Part shown: positions 59,217 to 64,000 of the stretch, piece by piece
How the letters are laid out: the number at the start of each line of letters is the position of its first letter
Position numbering within the stretch: position 1 is the first letter of the stretch
Source: an uncultured Oleiphilaceae bacterium
GTDB taxonomy: Bacteria; Pseudomonadota; Gammaproteobacteria; Pseudomonadales; Oleiphilaceae
Direction of reading: 5' to 3'
NCBI GenBank assembly: GCA_913060665.1
Contig: CAJXUY010000003.1
Span: 62,001-126,000 of the forward strand
Length of the DNA: 64,000 bases
Program-made: the position numbers and the translations under genes
Notes under the pieces: generated by a model
Told to the model about the DNA's origin: nothing
Databases searched by the model: none
What the model saw: the letters and a program-made list of their open reading frames with translations, nothing else

Positions 59217-59672
59217 TTACAATTGGCGGATAATAGCGTCAACACCTTTATTGGCTAAAGCATCTGCTAATTCATTTCCTGGATGTCCACTATGACCTTT
59301 AACCCAGTGCCATGTCAGTTTGTGCCGACCGACTTCAGCGTCAAGAACTTTCCATAAGTCCTCATTCTTAACCGGCTTTTTGGATGAGGTTATCCAATTT
59401 TTCTTCTTCCATCCGTGAATCCACTCAGTAATACCTTTGCGAACGTACTGTGAATCGGTATACACATTCACTTCACAAGGTCTTATAAGAAACTGCAACG
59501 CCTTTATTGCTGCTAACAACTCCATTCTATTATTAGTGGTATTAAGCTCCCCACCGTAAAGCTTTTTCTTGTAGGGGCCCGTTTTTAATGCTGCGCCCCA
59601 ACCGCCAGGCCCAGGGTTACCTTTGCAAGCGCCGTCTGTATATATAGTAACCTTGTCTTTATAATAACTCAT
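59217..59672 (-). CDS. rnhA: Ribonuclease HI
   Basis: RnhA removes RNA from RNA/DNA hybrids. The 151-residue product has the catalytic Asp13 in [16 protein letters not shown], Glu in NRMELLAAI, Asp in YTDSQYV, and the C-terminal [14 protein letters not shown] with the last metal Asp. Length is standard. A SAM-methyltransferase gene lies 41 bases upstream. Confidence 0.97.
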   Translation of the reverse strand: MSYYKDKVTIYTDGACKGNPGPGGWGAALKTGPYKKKLYGGELNTTNNRMELLAAIKALQFLIRPCEVNVYTDSQYVRKGITEWIHGWKKKNWITSSKKPVKNEDLWKVLDAEVGRHKLTWHWVKGHSGHPGNELADALANKGVDAIIRQL

Positions 59673-59713
59673 GGGTTCTGCTTTGCACTGGCCTATTACG
59701 ATTAATCTAATTC

Positions 59714-60469
59714 TTATGGTTTCATTCTATTGGCAACCGGTAACCCAATAACATTGGCTTTTTTCCAACTCGGTCGTGCTGAAATAGAACAACCAACCTG
59801 TTTTTTAGCCAAAATCATATAATACGCACCCAGTGGAAACTGCCCTTTATCAAATGCATCTGTAAATGCGAACCGATCCAAAAAGCGGTAACTTTTAACA
59901 GGAGGCCTTAGGAAGTGATAATGAGCACTACTAATCTCGAAATCAAGCAGGTTAAGCCAGTCTTCTACCCGGTGGCCAGATATAAAACGCCCATTCCATG
60001 GCGCTGTTTTTTTTCTGGAAACCAATTTCCTCACACCCCACATACTCATCGGATTGAACCCAATAATAAGAAGATGCCCACTACCCTTTATCACCCTAGC
60101 GACGTCTCTGAGTGCTTGATGTGGGGACGCTGTAAAATCAAGCGTATGGTGCAGGATCGCCAGATCTACACTGTCATGACACAAGCCCAACTCATGAGGT
60201 ACGGATACAAGCGTATTATCAGGCATATCTGGCTGCCATTCCGGAACCGTCATTATCTTATGTCCAAGACTACTTGAATTACCCATAGGAAAACGATGGC
60301 TTACCAACATTTCTAACTGGTGATAACCAAACATTCGGCCTATTACACCATCAATTTTTTCCCGTTGATCAGATAACAAAACCCGCCCAAGAGACGACTG
60401 AAACCATTCTTCAAACGTACGCTGTAGATGGAGATAATCATAATCTACTTTATTACGTGTTAACCCCAT
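59714..60469 (-). CDS. SAM-dependent methyltransferase with degenerate motif I
   Basis: The 251-residue product belongs to the methyltransferase family that sits beside rnhA and gloB in Pseudomonas-type genomes. The class I core is recognisable from [44 protein letters not shown], but the usual glycine-rich SAM motif before it is absent. The N-terminal half is helical, with [19 protein letters not shown]. The substrate is unknown. It is divergent from gloB. Confidence 0.8.
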   Translation of the reverse strand: MGLTRNKVDYDYLHLQRTFEEWFQSSLGRVLLSDQREKIDGVIGRMFGYHQLEMLVSHRFPMGNSSSLGHKIMTVPEWQPDMPDNTLVSVPHELGLCHDSVDLAILHHTLDFTASPHQALRDVARVIKGSGHLLIIGFNPMSMWGVRKLVSRKKTAPWNGRFISGHRVEDWLNLLDFEISSAHYHFLRPPVKSYRFLDRFAFTDAFDKGQFPLGAYYMILAKKQVGCSISARPSWKKANVIGLPVANRMKP

Positions 60470-60646
60470 AAAACCTCCTAAACTCCACCCTCATAAATCA
60501 GCAGAGTTGCGTGCTTCAAGATGCCATTAATTGTGGAAAAGCTACTATAAACGTTTACTATTTAAAAACCATCCTTTAACGATTAAGATAGGGTTCATTA
60601 ATACAATTAGCAAACACACGATAGACAACCTAAACCGGACACACTG

Positions 60647-61450
60647 ATGCTCAACGTATACCCGATTAACGCATTCCAAGACAACTATATCTGGTGCATT
60701 GAGAACTCAATTACTAAAAAATGTATCATTATCGACCCTGGAGACGAAAAACCGGTTATTCAGCACCTCCTTGCCAATCAACTGACATTAAAAGCCATAT
60801 TAATTACTCACCATCACTACGACCATGTAGACGGAATTTCCGGCTTACTCACTCACGCTCAACAGTACTCCGGCGATACCGTTACTGTGCTTGGTCCATC
60901 AAATAGCAAAATTAAACAAATAACTCAGCCAGTAGTTAAAGGAGACCGATTAACACTGCTCGGCACAACGCTTTTAGTAAACGAGGTGCCTGGCCATACC
61001 CTAGACCATATTAGCTACTACGTAGCTCAAGACTTAGAGCATCCAACGCCTTGGCTCTTTTGTGGAGACACCTTATTTTCAGCAGGTTGTGGCCGGCTAT
61101 TCGAAGGGTCACCAGCCCAAATGTTGCGTTCGTTAAAAACACTTACGGAGCTTCCATTGAATACGGAAGTATATTGCACCCATGAGTACACTCTATCTAA
61201 TTTGGCCTTTGCAAAAGCGGTGTTACCCAATAACCCTGATATAAAACAACACATTGAAAAATGCCAAACTCTACGAGATTTAGATCAACCAACGCTCCCT
61301 TCAACCATAGCTACAGAGTTGAAAATTAATCCGTTTGTTAGCTGCTCAAGAAGTGATGTGCAAAGCGCGGTGTCTCATCATTCTAATTTACCAATAGCCA
61401 GTGAGCTCGACACGTTTACGCGCCTACGATCATGGAAGGATTCATTCTAA
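60647..61450 (+). CDS. gloB: Hydroxyacylglutathione hydrolase (glyoxalase II)
   Basis: GloB hydrolyses S-lactoylglutathione to lactate and glutathione. The 267-residue product has the binuclear metal motif THHHYDH (with further ligands in PGHTLDH, CGDTLFSAGCGRLFEG and CTHEYT), and the glutathione-binding C-terminus ending RSWKD. Order with rnhA and mltD is the classical one. It begins a plus-strand run into mltD. Confidence 0.96.
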   Translation: MLNVYPINAFQDNYIWCIENSITKKCIIIDPGDEKPVIQHLLANQLTLKAILITHHHYDHVDGISGLLTHAQQYSGDTVTVLGPSNSKIKQITQPVVKGDRLTLLGTTLLVNEVPGHTLDHISYYVAQDLEHPTPWLFCGDTLFSAGCGRLFEGSPAQMLRSLKTLTELPLNTEVYCTHEYTLSNLAFAKAVLPNNPDIKQHIEKCQTLRDLDQPTLPSTIATELKINPFVSCSRSDVQSAVSHHSNLPIASELDTFTRLRSWKDSF

Positions 61451-61630
61451 GCCACCCAGCCTTAACATTAAAAATAGTTAATCCCCCCCAAAGCTATTGA
61501 CCCAACAGGCCATGGTCAATAGAATTTCTGGTTGGTCGAGGGCTATTTGAGTCAAAGCTTTTCCCTCACTTACACCGTACTTTTTATATTACCTAAAGTA
61601 CCGTCTTTCTTCTTCAAATTGTGCGTTTTA

Positions 61631-63433
61631 ATGTTTCGAATTTCTTGTTTTACCGTATTGTTGTGTTTAATTTCTGCATGCACCACTCAGCCTTCAATTG
61701 ATGACGAGGCGAAAACAACCGTTGCTGATCAGCAATCAGAAGCAGAGACTGAGCCTGGCGATCAGGGCTATTCTTCTTTTTTCTCGCTATCTAGTCTGCA
61801 AGAGTCTCTATTTCAGTCAGAAGAAATCGTAGTGACTACCGAAACGGGTAGTGAAGACTCTTTTGATGATAACAGTAAACACACAAGTGAAAGCGCGACC
61901 TCCCCAAGTGATAACTGTGTTGACATTGATTGTAGCGATATTACAACCGAATTTGCTCATCGGCTTGCAGAGGGGGAAACCATAAATCCTTTTAGCGAAA
62001 CTGACGGTAACCAAGACCTATGGGTTAGGATGCGAAGCGGGTTTTCACTCGACCTTGATATAGATAACCCAAGATTCAACGCACAATTCAACTGGTATAA
62101 AAAACATCAGCGTTATATTGATAGAACAACGGCCAGATCTTCACGTTACCTTTATCATATCGTTCAAGAAACTGAAAAACGCGGTATGCCACTAGAGCTT
62201 GCATTACTGCCGATTGTAGAGAGTGCTTTCGATCCTTTTGCATATTCCCACGGAAGGGCTTCCGGCATATGGCAATTCATACCCGGCACTGGTAAAGCGT
62301 TCGGTTTAAGGCAAGACTGGTGGTACGATGGACGCAGAGACATTGTCGCTTCAACTGATGCAGCCTTAACTTATTTACAGGCACTCGCTAATCGGTTTGA
62401 TGGCGATTGGCTTCTAGCATTAGCCGCATATAATTCAGGAGGAGGAACCGTTTCAAAGGCGATTCGGTACAATAAAAAAAGAGGCCGTAAAACTGACTTT
62501 TGGTCGTTAAAATTACCTAAAGAGACCCGCGCCTATGTTCCAAAACTTCTCGCTATTTCTAGGCTCATTCAGGAACCTGGTAGCTACGGTATAACGCTTC
62601 AACCACTGCCCAACGAGCCCTATTTTGATATTGTTAAAGTGGGGTCTCAGATTGACTTGGCCCAAGCAGCCAAACTGGCAGACATCACGGTAGAAGAGCT
62701 CTACCTTCTTAATCCAGGCTTTAACCGATGGGCTACGTCACCACTAGGCCCCCACCGATTATTGATCCCGAAAACAAATACTGAACAATTTAAGACGGCA
62801 CTAGCATCAATACCAAGCAGTCAGCGAATTAGCTGGCAACGATATACAGTGCAATCCGGTGACTCACTGATACGAATCGCTAAAAAACACAATACCACAC
62901 CTTCTGTTATCAAACAGACCAACAACCTTCGTTCAAATATGATACGAAAAGGTCAAAAGCTCTTAATACCGGTAGCGGCAAAAGGAAACGCTTACTACGC
63001 ATTCAGTTCCGACAATCGAATTGAGAAAAAGCAAAACACAGTTCCAAGAGGTAAAAGCACCTCAAAAGTAGAGTATACGGTCAGGTCTGGCGATACATTG
63101 TGGGACATCTCTAGAAAATACAAAGTAGGTGTAAGAAGCCTTGCCAGATCGAATAGCATGGCCCCTACAGATCCTTTAAAACCGGGCAAAAAACTCGTCA
63201 TCTGGACTCAATCAGCACCTACTAGCATTGCTACAAACTATTCACCTCCAAGTCGATCAAATATCCGTAAAGTAGGCTATCGCGTCAGGAAAGGGGATTC
63301 TCTGGCTCGAATTGCCGGTAAATTTAACGTCACAGTGAAACAAATCGTCACTTGGAATAACATTGACCCCAACAAGTACTTGAAGCCAGGCCAAAAGCTA
63401 AAACTACATGTTGATGTGACCAATGGATCTTAG
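61631..63433 (+). CDS. mltD: Membrane-bound lytic murein transglycosylase D
   Basis: MltD cleaves peptidoglycan glycan strands at the outer membrane. The start ATG 61631 gives a lipoprotein signal, with lipobox ISAC and Cys17; upstream in-frame codons to 61532 would bury the signal. The 600-residue protein has an SLT domain with catalytic Glu (about 197) in VESAFDPFAYSHGRASGIWQF, then three LysM repeats starting near residues 403, 480 and 549. E. coli MltD has two or three LysM; three is typical for Pseudomonas. Confidence 0.95.
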   Translation: MFRISCFTVLLCLISACTTQPSIDDEAKTTVADQQSEAETEPGDQGYSSFFSLSSLQESLFQSEEIVVTTETGSEDSFDDNSKHTSESATSPSDNCVDIDCSDITTEFAHRLAEGETINPFSETDGNQDLWVRMRSGFSLDLDIDNPRFNAQFNWYKKHQRYIDRTTARSSRYLYHIVQETEKRGMPLELALLPIVESAFDPFAYSHGRASGIWQFIPGTGKAFGLRQDWWYDGRRDIVASTDAALTYLQALANRFDGDWLLALAAYNSGGGTVSKAIRYNKKRGRKTDFWSLKLPKETRAYVPKLLAISRLIQEPGSYGITLQPLPNEPYFDIVKVGSQIDLAQAAKLADITVEELYLLNPGFNRWATSPLGPHRLLIPKTNTEQFKTALASIPSSQRISWQRYTVQSGDSLIRIAKKHNTTPSVIKQTNNLRSNMIRKGQKLLIPVAAKGNAYYAFSSDNRIEKKQNTVPRGKSTSKVEYTVRSGDTLWDISRKYKVGVRSLARSNSMAPTDPLKPGKKLVIWTQSAPTSIATNYSPPSRSNIRKVGYRVRKGDSLARIAGKFNVTVKQIVTWNNIDPNKYLKPGQKLKLHVDVTNGS

Positions 63434-63439
63434 TGGGCA

Positions 63440-64000
63440 CTACCCTTTATTGGCTAATACAGCCAAACTCATATTAATTTGTGCACAGAAATGCTTAAAC
63501 CCGTTGAAATATGTATCACTCAAAGGTCGCTTAGTTTCTCCTAAGTCAGCATATAAAAAGCCTACTGGTTTTTTATTGGCTTTAATGGGTGCGATCATAA
63601 ACTGCCTCACACCTGTAACCGCAATATAGTCTGGCGTTAGTGCAGCAGTAAGCTCCTTGTCTGCTGTACCGCCAATCCACGAGGGTTTTCCTATACTAAA
63701 AAGCTGAAACAAAAAACCCGAACGACTTTTAACAAAGTTAAATTTGAATTTTTCTCGCCATTCTTCTGTTCCTTCTCCTATTACATATTTCGCAGAGATT
63801 GTCTCTCGCCCCTTATCGAAAATAGCTAAACACACTCTTTCAAGACCAACGCCTCGATGAATACCTTCTAAGACAGTTTGAAACAGCGAATTCATATCGA
63901 CCCCCTCCATCATCATGCCGGTGAGTTCTTGTAGAATTTGTAACTGTAACTCTGGGTTAGGCTGATGCTGACCTTTTGCCCCTAAGCTTGGATCATTTGA
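63440..64000 (-). CDS. GAF-domain protein (probably HDOD-GAF type), 5' part beyond the window
   Basis: The frame is open to the window end, so the N-terminal part lies outside. The visible 186 residues have a helical linker (PNPELQLQILQELTGMMMEGV) and a GAF domain (FQTVLEGIHRGVGLERVCLAIFD ... FMIAPIKANKKPVGFLYADL). In Pseudomonas-like bacteria this type of C-terminus follows an HDOD signalling domain. It ends 7 bases after mltD on the opposite strand. The ligand is unknown. Confidence 0.7.
   Translation of the reverse strand, partial: SNDPSLGAKGQHQPNPELQLQILQELTGMMMEGVDMNSLFQTVLEGIHRGVGLERVCLAIFDKGRETISAKYVIGEGTEEWREKFKFNFVKSRSGFLFQLFSIGKPSWIGGTADKELTAALTPDYIAVTGVRQFMIAPIKANKKPVGFLYADLGETKRPLSDTYFNGFKHFCAQINMSLAVLANKG

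Overview
The window is chromosomal core sequence from a marine-type gammaproteobacterium. Most blocks have the gene order known from Pseudomonas and its relatives: lolC/E-lolD-DUF2062-comEC, trxB-aat-bpt-infA-clpA-clpS-cspD, mnmA-hflD-purB-roxA, and fimL...dnaQ-rnhA-methyltransferase-gloB-mltD. Others match enterobacteria: uvrY/gacA-uvrC-pgsA-tRNA(Gly-Cys-Leu), tusDCB, and a menaquinone operon in exact menFDHBCE order. By eye the base composition is moderately AT-rich and fairly even. I see no phage, insertion sequence, CRISPR array, integrase or rRNA operon. The species cannot be named from the sequence alone.

Layout. 1-4.6 kb: a truncated comEC, a DUF2062 protein, and a lipoprotein-release pair (LolD plus one LolC/E-type permease). 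4.7-6.9 kb: a PilZ protein, a small exported protein, and a MoxR ATPase without its usual partners. 6.9-13.3 kb: thioredoxin reductase and the N-degron/ClpAP module (aat, bpt, infA, clpA, clpS, cspD). 13.5-19.9 kb: rluE, nudJ, mnmA, hflD, purB, the ribosomal oxygenase roxA and a DUF7931-like protein. 20-22.6 kb: malate synthase G and tRNA-Glu. 22.8-26.1 kb: a membrane-anchored unknown and a hybrid histidine kinase. 26.4-34.8 kb: menFDHBCE and an outer-membrane barrel candidate. 34.8-35.7 kb: two overlapping genes, a YgjP-like metalloprotease and an unknown. 35.8-40.3 kb: tRNA Leu/Cys/Gly, pgsA, uvrC, gacA, an unknown and tRNA-Ser. 40.5-44 kb: a Bax-inhibitor-1 protein, tusDCB, tusE and a TrpD2/YbiB-like protein. 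44-53.9 kb: DUF445, nfuA, metH, cysI-DUF934 and a CPA2 antiporter. 54-64 kb: sohB, an SCP2 protein, a membrane unknown, fimL, dnaQ, rnhA, a methyltransferase, gloB, mltD and a truncated GAF-domain gene.

Functional themes. Aat and Bpt attach leucine or phenylalanine to proteins, ClpS recognises the resulting N-degrons, and ClpA unfolds them, so one locus encodes most of the N-end rule pathway. MnmA and TusBCDE together make 2-thiouridine at tRNA wobble positions; HflD lies next to mnmA. The men operon implies a menaquinone branch, so probably anaerobic or low-potential respiration. FimL and the PilZ protein suggest type IV pili and c-di-GMP signalling.

No strong candidate for a wholly new system was found. 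The best leads are the single-permease Lol exporter, the orphan MoxR, the men operon in a pseudomonad-like context with long C and G runs, the overlapping YgjP/unknown pair, a strong terminator inside the tRNA cluster, and several perfect intergenic hairpins.
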